Under the pieces are notes generated by a model, which saw nothing but the letters and a program-made list of their open reading frames with translations, was not told where the DNA came from and searched no databases. Shown here piece by piece: positions 1 through 11,932 of a stretch of DNA of 64,000 bases. Source of the stretch: Melieria omissa. Lineage: Eukaryota > Arthropoda > Insecta > Diptera > Ulidiidae. Numbering within the stretch: the first letter of the stretch is position 1; each line of letters begins with the position of its first letter. Both the position numbers and the translations under genes were made by a program. The stretch lies in contig OZ020269.1 in the NCBI GenBank assembly GCA_963971225.1, positions 103,030,067 through 103,094,066 of the forward strand, written 5' to 3'.

Positions 1-430
1 TAGATGAGGACGTCCTCTTCCGCGGCGTCCACCTAAGGATACCGTCTTGTAGACTCGCCTTGCCGGAGCGTCTTCAGGCATACGGGCAACATGGCCAAGC
101 CAAGCCAAACCGCTGTATTTTTATGCTCTTGAATATGGCCATGTCCCTGTATAGCTCGTACAGCTCGTTGTTCCATCGTATACGGTACTCATCACCCACG
201 CGGAGCGGACCGAATACTTTGCGGAGTATATTTCTCTGGAACGCTTTCAAGGCACGTTCATCGGTGGTCGACAACGTCCAGGACTCTGCACCATATAAGA
301 GGACGGGGATGATAAGTGCCTTGTAGAGCGTAAGTTTTGTTTGTCGAGAGAGGGTTCTACTTCTCATCTGCCTACTGAGCGCAAAGTAGCACCTGTTGGC
401 AAGAGTTATTCTCCGCTTCTCTCATTGTTG
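1..430 (-). pseudogene. LINE reverse-transcriptase C-terminus (RTE/endonuclease-RT type), 5'-truncated relic
   Basis: Read on the minus strand, this encodes the end of a non-LTR retrotransposon polyprotein. The segment YKALIIPVLLYGAESWTL is followed by ALKAFQRNILRKVFGP, the region after the RT palm that is typical of RTE-like elements annotated as endonuclease-reverse transcriptase. Upstream (about 370-470) the frame starts with FVYLGTSIN-like residues, also a hallmark of this region. Near 105-120 the frame shifts: the main frame ends in AWPCCPYA, while the next frame continues as GHVARMPEDAPARRVYKTV to the window edge. The relic is therefore frameshifted and probably continues left of base 1. 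No catalytic YADD box lies inside the window. The function would have been target-primed reverse transcription; this copy is dead. Confidence 0.85.
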
Positions 431-644
431 GTGTTGATGCTGGTACCAAGATAGACAAAGTCCTAAGGTACCATATACATATACGGAAATGCACACATTC
501 CGATCCACTACGTAAGATAAGTGTTCAATGCTCGACCTTAGGGAAGAAAGAATCGTGAATATCATAAATCCATCACGCAGCACAAGTTCGGATGGTTCGG
601 TTTGAGTCGACTTTAGGTACCTCAGTCTTGAAAGAGTGCCAGTA

Positions 645-1035
645 AATTGACAAATTAGGATCCATAATGCAAATTAATCCTTTTTGTTAAGCTTTAAGTA
701 ACTCTTCAGCGTTTCAATTCTATCACAGGGCTTTTAAATTCACAAATTAAGATCAATCACACAAAATAAACCTTGTAGTTTAAGTTTCAATAGCTCCTCA
801 GTGTTTCATTTCTATTACATGGTTTGTAATTTCTAAACTTCGGATACATCACAAAATAAACCTTATTGTCTAAGGTTTAGTAGCTCTTCGGTAGTTTATC
901 TATATCATATGACTTAAAAATTCACAGGTTCAGATCCGTTATACGAAATAAGTCTTGCGTCTAGGTTTCAGAAACACTTGGGCATTTCAGTCTCATCACA
1001 GGGCTTGTGAATTCACAAGTTTGGATCCATCATAG
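645..1035. repeat. Degenerate tandem repeat, about 92-bp unit, roughly four copies
   Basis: Consecutive units begin with attcacaaattaagat-like sequence, pass through acaaaataaaccttg and end in cagtgtttcatttctatyaca. The units start near 645, 738, 830 and 922, and a partial fifth unit lies at 1010-1035. Divergence between units is substantial. No coding content is seen. Confidence 0.6.
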
Positions 1036-1239
1036 ATTATCAACATGAAGTAGATTGAGTCAACATGAAGTATTTCAATATTGACAGAATTCCGCTCGGA
1101 ATTTCAGAGATCAAAACCCACCATTAAAAAGCGTAATTCTTAACAAATGCGTAGACCGAACTTGGGACATTCAAGCATCCTGATACAGGATGGACCAACA
1201 CCAACAAATGTTGATTACATGTGTCCCTCCCTTAACTTT

Positions 1240-2110
1240 AATAACAAATTCCCAACAGAGAGGAATGGATCGAAAACAATGTATCGACTGAGGATTCTAT
1301 AGACATCTACACAGACGGTTCCAAGCTAGATAATAGGGTAGGTTGTGGGATTTTCTCCAGCAAACTGGGGATCCGACTCCCAGTTCGCCTACCTGACTAT
1401 TGCAATGTCTTTCAGGCTGAGGTAATGGCCATACTGCAGGCCTCGAAGTGGATTTCTCATAACGACTTACGTAATGTGAACATTCACATTTACTCAGATA
1501 GTCAAGCAGCAATAAAGTCCCTTACTGGTGTATCAACTACATCGAAGCTTGTGTCTGATTACCGACGTTCTCTCAATACTATAGCAAGTGACTCGCGGGT
1601 CAGCCTCTACTGGGTACCTGGCCATAGAGGCATCGCAGGAAACTGCGAGGCCGACGAACTTGCAAGATTGGTAACACTTATCGAGGTGATTTCCCCTTCC
1701 CAAGCTATGTCAGGGACGCAAATGATCTTTGGGTGGAATAACGCACCTGCAGCATTGCCAGACAAACCTGACCATTGCTTAACAAAAGATCTGGACAGCT
1801 ACTCAATCTAGGCCGAAAGTCCATCAGCACAGTGGTTGCTGTGCTCACAGGATACTGCCCAATGGGAGGTACGCTGAAAGACTAGGGTTGCCACACAACG
1901 ACATCTGTCGTGGTTGTGGTTCCGAAGACGAAGAAGAAACGGTCCTGCACTTTTTGTGCCAGTGCCCGTCCGGCCGGGATCCTCGTGGTTTCCAGCGCCG
2001 TGAAAGGGGGAGTCGCGCCATCCCAACGAGATACCAACGAGCCATTTCTTTGTGCTTAAGTGAGCTTTTTCAGGAGAAGGCTTCCACTCCAACCCAACCT
2101 AATAAATGCG
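1240..2110 (+). pseudogene. LINE 3' end: RNase H domain plus C-terminal CCHC knuckle (R1/Jockey-like group), frameshifted
   Basis: From about 1260 the frame gives EEWIENN followed by IYTDGSKLDNRVGCGIF, then the motifs QAEVMAILQ, YSDSQAAIKSL and YWVPGHRGIAGNCEADELA. These are the four acidic positions (D, E, D, D) of an RNase H domain and all are present. The frame stops at 1809-1811. Downstream text in another frame (LLNLGRKSISTVVAVLTGYC) and then a third (from 1888, CRGCGSEDEEETVLHFLCQC) supplies the C-terminal zinc knuckle. At least three frame breaks are visible: near 1258, near 1800 and near 1870. The end runs into a ccaacccaacctaat tail, which fits a LINE 3' terminus. The copy is 5'-truncated and inactive. 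The clade assignment is by motif order only. Confidence 0.85.
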
Positions 2111-5100
2111 TAATAAATTACTCAATCTTCCCAGAGAACTTGAAAACTCCTTAATTCGGACCTGTCATACAGAATTAGAAACTTGAATTTTTAGGTAACC
2201 CAAAACTACGCTGAAACCTCTAAAGCCAACAAACGAACCAGACGACAATTAAAAACCCAGGCGCCAGCTCATTCAAGTAAACGAATCAAAGCGGCACACG
2301 ACTTGAGAGAAAAAAGTAAGGGACCACTTAAATTCATTCAACTACAGAAATATTACATACAAGTTTTATATGATTAGAAACTTTGTGCAGTTCTTCCCAA
2401 TTATTTATTGTTTTGTTTTAATATTCCACACTTTTCATAGTCGAAAATATGTATTCTGATTAAACCAAAGGGGGTCGCTACTGTCATCGAAATTTATGTC
2501 CAACTGCGGCGACGCGAGGTGTCAACGCAAGCTGTTATAATGCTCATAAAATCCGCATTAAATTTCCTACATTAAAAACCCAAATCAAATAAACTTTGAG
2601 CTTATGACTTATGGCTACAAAAACAACAAAACTATAAAACACTTTTAATAATCTCGGCAACAATTAAACGAGTTTTGTTCACGACTCGTACCACACTGCG
2701 ACTCGACAGAATGCAGCCATGCAACGAGTTAAGCGATAACCTCACTTTCCAGTCGATTGACTTTCAACTCGACTTGATTCACAGTTGCATGCGCATTGCT
2801 GTCCTAAAACACACACAAAAATGTGTTACTACAAAAAATAAAAAAAAAAAAACTAAAACCAAAACCGAAAAAAATTCGTTTCTCAATTTGGTGCAGACAA
2901 GATTTGAAAAGTAGCTTCTTTAGGGTTTTTTTTTGTGGTTTGTTTTCTTAGAAATATTTATGTTATGACGTGACGCCTGAAAAATTGTTTCCACTGATAA
3001 CACGCAACGTTATTAGTATTCGAAACATGCGTGTGTGTGTGTAACTGTGCGTTGGTTTGGCCTAAGCTGCTCTGATTTTATGGTTAAAATTTTTGGCGCC
3101 TTTCAAATGTTACATTTACATTAGTTTAAAGTAATCTTTTTATGTGGTTTTACTTTAAATGAAGACATAAAAAAACGGTGACATTTCCTGTTCAGATTAG
3201 TTCGTGTTAGAGAAAAATACAATAAAAAAATTTTCAGAAATAAAATCTTCATGGCTGCGACGGGTTCGTGCAAGTTTGACCGGCACTGACTGCCAGCTTA
3301 ATAGCCGGAAAAATATCTGGAGCTGCTACAAAAGAGCGTTAACTGCAGTAAAGTGTTCTTTGGTTAGGAGATTTTTCATTATTTAAGTACGACAATATGT
3401 CAGATTTTTGTAATTTATGTAGATGAGATTGTTGTTGACCTCTTCCTTGACCCTTTCAAAATATTGATGGAAAGGTGTTGATTCAGATGAGTTGTGCCAG
3501 TAATCGCCAAGGAGGTCATAGAGTTTAAAAAAGAACTCATAATTCCATTAAATGTTGGATCAATATGGCCCACGAGCAGAGAACCAAGAACCAACAAAAC
3601 CCGTTTCTCTGGATTGCGCCTCAAGCACACCTTTGCTCTTCACTTCCTATTCACTGTCGTCCCATACAGTAGGACGCCTTGTTTTTCCAGTGAGTCCGAA
3701 CTCAGGAGAACGTTGGCATCACCGTTTTGATCGAAAGATGTAAGATGGATGAAGGTATATGAACTGGGATTCTCTCAGACGAACTATGGACCCTAAGTTC
3801 ATTCAGGCTATTGCACCTTTGTAGCATCTTTCGAGCTAATCTGCGACGGTGGATTACCACCCACAGATATCACAATTTTCGTAGATCAGAAAGAAGAAGA
3901 AACAATAGGATGATTTCTATGCCATTACTCGGCTCTGCAGTAACGTCGATTCGATACCGTGAGGTTACGATTCTGAACTCGTTAGTTCAAAATTTTACAT
4001 CTGCTCTTCTTTATTGAGAGGTCGAATGGATTAACTTGGGACTGGGACTATTGGCTAACCTTAGAGAAAACCAAAAAGAGATTAACAATGAACTGTTTTG
4101 GCCTCCGAGACGAAGTGCGGTCTTCGCGATACACCGCTTTCCCTACTTAACCTAACCTTGGAGAACATGGGACCTGTTGGTAAAAACATTCTCCAAGCAA
4201 TATCTAAGATACTGACGTTCATGGTTTTCTCTACGTTGTTTACAAATGGCACTGGTATTTTTACCAATGAAAATCTTGCTTGGAGAATATTGTTGAAACT
4301 TGTTTTACTTCTATGGCTGGCAATTCTAAAGATTAGGCGTCTATACTGAAGTCAGTTCCACATACAATAAGAGCTTAACGATATCTTTGAAAGGATACTA
4401 ACGATTCGCTAGTTCTACCTACCGACTAGGAATACTGGTTTCGAGTTCAGATCCCCTTTTTGATTCTTAGCTGAAAAGGATTAGTCATCAAGAGGTTTCG
4501 TGTTGGAAACATGTTTTACTTCTATGGCTGGCAATTCTAAAGATTCGGCGTCTATACTGAAGTTATCTAATGTTATCTTTGAAAATATACTAATGATTCG
4601 CTTGCTGTGCCTACCGATTAGGAATACTCGTTGGGAGTTCAGGTCCCCCTCTTTGTTCCTTAGATCATCTCAAGTTAGATGAAAAGAATTAGTCATCCAG
4701 AAGTTTCGTGTTGTCAATGACCTTTCTCCTGGTGACTGTATGGTTCAACTCGAGTAGGTCCATGTACCGAATGGCTCCACACTGAAGCGTTCGAATATGG
4801 CATTTGTACGTTCCAGGCCTGAATATGTGTCCTTCATTTGGTCTCTATATTATGCAAGCCATGTTGCTAGGATTGAGCGGATTCAGAAATTGTTCTAACG
4901 CTTTGCACTGCATAATTTACGTTTTACATGAATCTATGAATCGCTATGAAACGAGATGCTTATTGATAAACTGAAAATCCTTGTAAAGTAGGACAACAAT
5001 CCTGTCTTTGTCTATTGTCTTCGTTGTACTCCGTGGTGTTGTGAACTGTCCCGCACTCCTCGAGAGGATTTTGCTTAATATTTCAGCCATATCTTTTTGC

Positions 5101-5138
5101 TGCTCAGAGTTTTTCCATGTTGTCCTTTTAGGGCTCTG
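2111..5138. other. Non-coding stretch with no recognised gene
   Basis: AT-rich sequence. Short open frames here (for example a lysine-rich one at 2675-2914 over a poly-A run, and frames at 3415-3730) lack recognisable domains. A GT microsatellite lies near 3030. The only structure I can support is the duplication at 4298-4722, listed separately. Confidence 0.5.
4298..4722. repeat. Imperfect tandem duplication, about 208-bp unit, two copies
   Basis: The phrase ttttacttctatggctggca with the following caattctaaagatt occurs near 4304 and again near 4512. The downstream sequence stays alignable: tctatactgaag, then ttatctttgaaa, then ctaccgattaggaatact, then tcaggtcccc, then ttagtcatc. No open frame spans both units. 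Confidence 0.7.
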
Positions 5139-6668
5139 TATGCTCGAAATGCAGCCGCCGTGGCTCAGTTGGTTAGTGCGCGGTCCAAGCGAGTCGCATG
5201 CAGAGCGACGCTAGTTCGAATTCTGCATGTAGTAACACCTAAAAAAAATAACGGGAAACTCGTTTTCTCTTTCGATGGCTGTCCTCTCAGCTGGAAATGG
5301 CAAACCTCTGAGAGTAAAAATTGCCTATGAAAAAGCTCCCAACCTGCCGTTCGGAACCGGCATAAAACTGTAGGTCCCTTCCACCCGCGTACAAAATTCA
5401 CAACGCACAACACGGGTGGTTGCGGGAAGCTAGGCCTTAGTCTCGCGTAAGCGGGCTGTCGTGCCAATCAATTATTAATTACACAGCGCAACAAAAAAAC
5501 ACTTTTTTTCTGTTGCATGGAGTTTTTCTACTGTTTCTTACTAATTTGGGTGCGCTGATTCCGAATCTACCCTCCGATTTTTTCTAGCAGCTCTAGTTTG
5601 TGAGATATAGGTACCCTGTCATTTTTTCAGTTTTTCCTCTACTTTTTCCGTATTTTCGATCGTAGTTTCTAAACCAAAAAACCGATTGACATGATTTTCA
5701 CCTTATCGCATTAACAACACCGCACGGCTTCTTTTCCGATGCAACTTATTTTTATAAATGTTAAAATGCCGCGGTAATTGGACCTCAAAGTTGGAAAAAA
5801 AAGTAATTTTAAGGCGTTTTCTTTGATGGTCAAAAACATACACATTTTTTGTAAAACAATTAACGAGTTAGGTGTATAACGAAAGTCGACACATCAAGCA
5901 ATACAACACAGCTACATTATTTAGCGGAATACACATTCGCATCGAAATAACAGGAAAAATGTACCATCGCGATTTTCATCACTTTTCATACTTTTTCCTT
6001 AAAAAATTAGGGGCCTGAAAATATGCAAAGTTTTTAATTTTTTTTGTTTCGAAAAATTCAAAATATTTTTGTTTTTGCTTGTATTCCAAACTATAAATGG
6101 AACATAAAAAAGAGCATATTTTGAGGCTCCTAATTTTTTAAGGAAAAAGTATGAAAAGAGATGAAAATCGCTATGGTAAAGTTTTGTTATTATTTCGATG
6201 CGAATGTGTATTCCGCCAAATAATTTGGCTGTGTTGTATAGCTTGATGTTTCTTCTTAAGATATTCATATACTTCGAAACCTGATTTATGAAACATCTGT
6301 GCATTTTTCGCCATCAGAAAAAACGCCTTGAAATTCAATATTTTCTTACTTTGAAACTTTATTACAACGCCCATTTAGAACGCATAAAATTGATTAATGT
6401 CAGGAAAGATGGCGTGAAATGTTGTAAGTGCAACGATATAAAAATAATGTCGATAGGATTATTGGTTAAGAAATAACAGTCGAAAACGAGAAAAAAGCCG
6501 AGGAAAATTCGAAAAAGTGACACGCCCATTTTTTGCAAAAACTAGAGCTGTTACATAAAAACGGAGTATGGTTTTGAAAACAGCGTGGAAAAACGATTCA
6601 GATTCATGTAAAAAACTGCATGCAACAGACATGCTGTTGTGCAGTGTTATTATTATGCTCGAAATGCA
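5139..6668 (+). mobile_element. tRNA-derived SINE (5154-5481 plus 6650-6653), split by a foldback element, with 15-bp target duplication
   Basis: The head at 5154-5232 resembles a tRNA gene. An A box (TGGCTCAGTTGG) lies at 5161-5172 and a B box (AGTTCGAATTC) at 5213-5223, so RNA polymerase III transcription would be expected of an active copy. The body holds a block at 5346-5378 beginning GCCGTTCGGAACCGGC and ending AAACTGTAGGTCCC, shared with the SINEs at 17.6 kb and 53.5 kb. The 3' tail is ATT-rich. The 15-base duplication TATGCTCGAAATGCA flanks it at 5139-5153 and 6654-6668, on the far side of the inserted foldback element, so the SINE landed first. It carries no protein and would depend on a LINE's machinery. 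Confidence 0.85.
5482..6646. mobile_element. Foldback DNA transposon, CAC...GTG termini, 3-bp TTA target duplication, non-coding
   Basis: The two halves form one long imperfect inverted repeat with arms of roughly 5482-6021 and 6109-6646 and a central spacer of about 85 bp. The best-conserved stretch pairs 5885-6021 with 6109-6262 (for example GGAATACACATTCGCATCGA in the left arm and its complement in the right). Ends are CACAGCGCAACA and, on the opposite strand, CACTGCACAACA. TTA precedes the left end (5479-5481) and follows the right end (6647-6649). No transposase is encoded; the open frames at 5999-6374 are hairpin shadows. The insertion lies in the SINE tail. The ends and duplication size resemble the larger element at 37079-39460. 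Confidence 0.8.
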
Positions 6669-9090
6669 CCTATTTCCATAGCCTTAATTGAGTTCAATAG
6701 AATCTTCAAATATGTCGACATTTATTTTTAATTTTCAAAAATCGATTAATGTATTTTTCAAATTTTTTTATAAGCAGTATAGCTTATGTTTTCTCCAATT
6801 CTTGCGTACATTTAAAATTTGTTCATCCTAACCGAATTTTTACTGTATACACTGTATACACTGTGCAAGTCGAAAATTCCAACATGGGGGGACCTACTGA
6901 GCGACTTTCCTATAGGTATACCGAGTTGAGATTCACCAGCCGTTTGGCTGGATTGGCTCTAGTTTAAGAGAATTGAATTTGAATTGAATTTACTTTGAAT
7001 TTTGCTCATTTTAGTTGAGTTCGTCGGGACTACTGGGATGATACGTCCCAGCAGGGTTTTTAAGCCCCTCAAAACAATTATTTAAATCTTACGACCCACC
7101 CAAAATATTTCTTCAATTTCGGTGTTCTCGCATAAAAGGATGATTTCAGAATTTGTGAGCATCCAATATAATTTTCTAACCCCAACATGCATGGCATGAG
7201 AATATTTCTACTAAGAGTATTTTGGATTTCAAAATTAAACTCCGTCCCGAAAGGGTTAAATGCTTCCATATAGTTGACAAAAAGTCAAGGAATTCTGAGT
7301 AAATTTGAGTTTTTGTTTAAATGATCTCCTGAGGCTCACTTCTGGGGTTACGTTAGATTTTTAAAAAATGTTTAAAAAAAGTAGAAAAACTGTCTAAAAA
7401 CTTAAATTTATAAATGAAATATAATTATTACATTCCATTAGAGGATTACATAAAAAAAATGGAATCGAAAATTTTTTGGTATACGATTTATCACCATTTG
7501 AAATCTTAAGCGAGACTGTGAGGCTCACATCTGGGAATTGGGGTTAAAAGAAATCAGACTTTGAATTTTGTTCATTTAAGTCAAGTTCGTCGCTTAAGTC
7601 TTCGCACGTTTAAATGCTAATAGGTCCTATTTTACCGACCAACAAATTTGCTTGAGACACCAACACAAAAAAAAATACATTCAAACTGTGTTTTCGACGA
7701 AAATGTCACAAAAACCCCACTTTCGTCGAGGTATAAAAACAGTATAGCGAACCCTCGTGAAAATAGTAAATGAGTATAAAGAGAATAAATGATCTAACAA
7801 ACTAAATATTTTGCCTGGGAAATGCCCATAAAAGGCGTGGCTCTGCGTCAAAATTCAAAGTTTTTATCAAAAAAACTCAATAAATCTCCAACTGACTTAG
7901 ACGATATAGGTATCAAACGAAAGGTATTTTTCATACCTTTCTTTTAATGTGCAACATTAGATACGTAAGATGTACTAATTAAAAGTTTTAAGTTAAAAAA
8001 AAAACATTTTTTTTTAAATTTTTTTTTAACGGATTTTTTTCTCGAAAAAATCCATTACAAAGGTACAATAAGTTTACTACCATATTGTAGCCTGTGAAAT
8101 TCCCTTTACATTGAAATATAAAAATATATACTTTTGTTTTTTTAAATATATTTTTCAAATTGCACTAACTTACTACTTGTTACTAAAGTCAGAAATTTGC
8201 ACACTATGTCTAAGCATCTCTGAGGCATAACCAAATTCATCTTAGAACCGAATTCTTTTTTAAAAGCACTTGGCTATAAATCGATGACGTTGGGAAGTGA
8301 GACACCAAACAGACCAGAAAAACATAGACATTTTTAGCAATCAAAATCTTCATTCGATGTCTTGCAATGTTTAGTATTCAGAACCGAAAATCAACTTTCT
8401 TTTGAAGTTTGAAGTTAACGCTGGTAGTTCTACCTATCAAATCAAAATCATCATTGAATCATGTAGTTAGTATTGGTATATATTAAGCAGCTCTACAAGT
8501 GACCTCTTCAGTCTCAACTAAGAACTTATCAGATCGACTAAGACAAGTGCTGATCGTTTTTTCGAAATATACCCCACAGCGTTGCATTCAACAATTTCTC
8601 ATGGCATAACCCAAAAACCCCAACGTGTAATGCATAATAATTGACAAATTTGAACATTCCTGACTTTTCACCGAAAATGCAGTGCATTCATTTCGATCAC
8701 TGCCGTCAAATTGATAGCATCGTTGAGGCGTTCTTGCATTGATGACGCATTGTCCTTTGCGCGGTCGCAGATGCTGTGTTCATAGAAAATACCAATGCGT
8801 ATAACATTAGCGATAAGCGAATAGAAGAGTGTGGCGGCGAGGTGAGGCAAAAGTTGCCGAGACATTATGTCATTTAATTGTGTGGACACAGCGTTGCGGT
8901 GCGTGCGTAATTTTTATGTTTTCCGCAGTTCTCAGCAGCGACTTGGCATCGTTATTGAGTGGTGGCAATCGGCGGACAAAGCAAATAAATTATCACCGAA
9001 AATATAACGTCGCATACGAGTGCACGTACGTTGCGCTGCCGCACGTCTGCACGTTGCCACATCTCCATGTCAACGGTATATAGTTTAATG

Positions 9091-9126
<36 letters not shown>

Positions 9127-10333
9127 ATATGCAGTCCATGGCGGCGTGTTCGTGTAGCGTGAAGCTTGCTCGATTTGCGGCTTGTTATTCTTGGCGTATT
9201 TTATTTCTTGTCTGTAATTTTATTTCACTTTAATTCATTTCGGCTTGCCACCTCACCAGCGCACAGACCACACTTCAATTCGGCACTCTGGAGTCCATCT
9301 CGTCGGTCCGTCCATCCATTCGTCCCGTGCGCTACGTGACGCACATTACGTGCCGGCTGATGCCGCACGCGCACTCGTCGCTCGTTGCAGCGCGATGCTA
9401 TCTGTTGTCTTTTCTCCAAAAAATTGCTCAATTTTTACCGTATTCAACTGTCGGCCATCACACACACACACACACACATGCACGCACACTTTTGAATGAA
9501 ATATCTGTTAACTGTTTTTCTGCCTGCCGCCCCGATGATGCCTGGGTGTGAGGTGTGATGCTGCCAGCTACCAGCTACCAGCAAATAAACTACCAACAAA
9601 AATATATAAAAATAAAATATCAACTCCAGCAAAAAGTAATGTTTGCATCGCTACGTCCGTGGCTTCGTTTACCCAGAAGATGCTGACACTTTGATACCGC
9701 TGGGGATGTGATCCTTTGTGTTTTCCTGTCGCTTGTGTTCCCACTGATTTCGGTTGCCTTTTTCACGTTAATTTATGACTAAATTTTTATTTGATTCGTA
9801 GAGATTCACTCGAATATTTTCTTCGGGGAATTGTATTTCGACATTTGTATTGCCTGCTTGCCGGCAATTTCCTTCATTATTCTTTCGTTTGCCGCAATCA
9901 CACGTTCAATTCGCCGTAATTACTCTCCAGTGAGCTTCAGATTTTTCCATCATTTGCTTTAATACATAACACGTTAATGGACTGCAGAATGTGGCCCAAT
10001 TTCGTTTGAATGCCAACACTGGAGACATTTCACCAAAAAAGACTAATGAGTATTGATTGTCGTAGATGTTTGGTGGGGTTATTGATTCATTAAAAAATGG
10101 AACTTAGGTTGTAAAGTACAATATGGGGGTTTAAAGAGCAGTGCGTGAAGTAATGGAAATTTAATAATTGTGATGTAATTTCGATATTTGCGTCAAATAG
10201 AGCAGTTTCCACAATCGATTGCCCCACTTGCTGGCATTCGTTGGATGAACCTCGTATTTATGTCCATATAACTGTACTTGAATGCCAACAAGCACTGAGT
10301 TAAGCCAGATTTGGCATAATAGACCACAATAAA
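6669..10333. other. Non-coding stretch, no recognised gene; microsatellites around 9.1 and 9.46 kb
   Basis: AT-rich sequence to about 8.6 kb, with weak internal similarity between about 7326 and 7511 (gaggctcac followed by tctggg). From about 8.65 to 9.66 kb the sequence is GC-richer and looks like unique host DNA. I found no splice-bounded exon with a recognisable domain. Confidence 0.45.
9094..9122. repeat. (TG)n microsatellite
   Basis: About 14 uninterrupted TG units end at base 9122. A (CA)n tract of about nine units follows at 9460-9478. Confidence 0.95.
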
Positions 10334-10374
10334 TTCTTATTCAGTGTTGCCAGATACCTGAAATGAACTGATCT

Positions 10375-10885
10375 GATGATGAAATATTAAAAAAAGACAT
10401 TTCCTCCCAAAAGTTAAAAAAAAATCTCCTAATTTGTTTTTTTATAATTTGCGTCATTTTAAAAGAATTAAGCTTCTTAGTTCTTCTTAAAAAAATACTG
10501 AAATATCCTCCCGAAAATTGAAAAAAATCTCCTACATTTTGTTTTTATAATTTGCGTCATTTTTAAAGAATTAAACATCTTAATTCTTCTTAAAAAAATT
10601 CCGAAAATTAAAAAAAAATTTCCTAAATTTTTTTTATAATTTTATAATTTAAAAAAAATATTTCCTAAATTTTTTTTATAATTTGCGTCTTTTTAAAAGA
10701 ATTAAACTTATTGGTTCTTCTTAAAAAAATACTGAAATTTCTTCCCAACAGTTAAAAAAATTCTCATATTCTATTCTCCTATAAAAAAATACAGAAATCT
10801 CCTCCCGAAAATTAAAAAAAAACTCGTAAATTTTTTTTTATAAATTGCGTAATTTTAAAAGAATTAAACTTCTTATAAAACAAAA
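10375..10885. repeat. Internal array A of the hAT-like element, unit about 95-110 bp
   Basis: Repeated order of motifs: ctcccgaaaattaaaaaa, then tctcctaaattttttt, then ataatttgcgtcatttt, then aaaagaattaaacttctt. About five degenerate copies are present, some truncated. It is AT-rich and non-coding. Confidence 0.75.
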
Positions 10886-11124
10886 ACAAAATATATATTT
10901 TATATTTTTTATTCATCTTCAGCTTAACAACAAAAAAAACTTATAACAATTGAATTAAATAGAAAGTGCAATTTTTGGCGAGATTTCATTGTGTTGACAG
11001 GAACAAGTAAGAAGAAGAAGAAAATGACAGCAATTTCGTAAGCTTAAAAATTTTAAACACAATGGGCTGTTTTGACTATTAAAATAGTTGCCAAATATTT
11101 TTTGTTGCCAGTGTTCCCAATACA

Positions 11125-11905
11125 TCATGCTTTGTTATACAAAAATCTCCCAAAAAAACACTAAGGATCCGAAAAATCCCCTAACATAAATGTAAATCTC
11201 CTAAACTTTTTCCTAAACAATTTTTTCTCCTAAAAATTCTCATAAGAGGCCAAGAATCCCATGAATCTAGGAGTAAATCTCCCGATTGCCTGAAAAGAAA
11301 TCACCAAGGATCTGAAAAATTCCCTATCATAAAATGTAAATCTCCTAAACTTTCTCCTAAACTTTCTCCTAACAATTGTTCCTCCTAAAAATTCTCCCAA
11401 AAGGCCAAGAATTTCGTAAATCTAGGAGTAAATCTCCTGATTGCCTGAAAAAAATCACTTAGGATCCGAAAAATCCCCTAACATAAAATGTAAATCTCCT
11501 AAACTTTCTCCTAAACCATTCTTCCTCCTAAAAATTCTCCTAAAAGCCCAAGAATCTCATTAATCTAGGAGTAAATCTCCTGATTGCCTGAAAACAAATC
11601 ACTAAGGATCCAAAAAATCCCCTCACATAAAATCTAAATTCGCTAAACTTTCTCCTGAACAAATCTTCCTTCTAAAAATTCTCCTAAAAGGCCAAGAATC
11701 TCCTAAATCTAGAAGTAAATCTCCTGATTGCCTGAAAAAAAATCACTTAGGATCCGAAAAATCCCCTAACATAAAATTTAATCTCCTAAACTTTTTCCTA
11801 AACAATTTTTCCTCCTAAAAATTTTCCTGAACTTTCTCCTAAATCATTTTTCCTCCTAAAAATTCTCCTAAAAGTCCAAGAATCTCCTAAATCTATGAGG
11901 AAATC
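11125..11905. repeat. Internal array B of the hAT-like element, unit about 145-155 bp
   Basis: Each unit runs aaaatcccctaacataaa, then tctcctaaactttctcc, then cctcctaaaaattctcct, then aaggccaagaatctc, then taggagtaaatctcctg, then attgcctgaaaa. About five copies with small indels end just inside the right terminus. The recurring ctcctaaa motif is complementary to the tttaggag found near the ends of the 21.6-kb relative. Confidence 0.85.
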
Positions 11906-11932
11906 TCTTGATCTGGCAACACTGTTCTTATT

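Larger units (their letters stand above)
10334..11932. mobile_element. Non-autonomous hAT-like element with perfect 8-bp target duplication (element 10342-11924)
   Basis: The termini are CAGTGTTGCCAGAT at 10342-10355 and its exact complement at 11911-11924. The flanking octamer TTCTTATT is identical on both sides (10334-10341 and 11925-11932). CAG...CTG ends plus an 8-bp duplication are diagnostic of the hAT superfamily. The 1583-bp interior has no transposase and consists mostly of two low-complexity repeat arrays, listed separately. A shorter relative in reverse orientation lies at 21600-22005. Confidence 0.88.

Noticed and set aside
2675..2914. Lysine-rich small protein
   Set aside because: It derives from a poly-A tract; no conserved content.
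5165..5467. 100-codon open frame on minus
   Set aside because: It lies entirely within the SINE body and is its complement.
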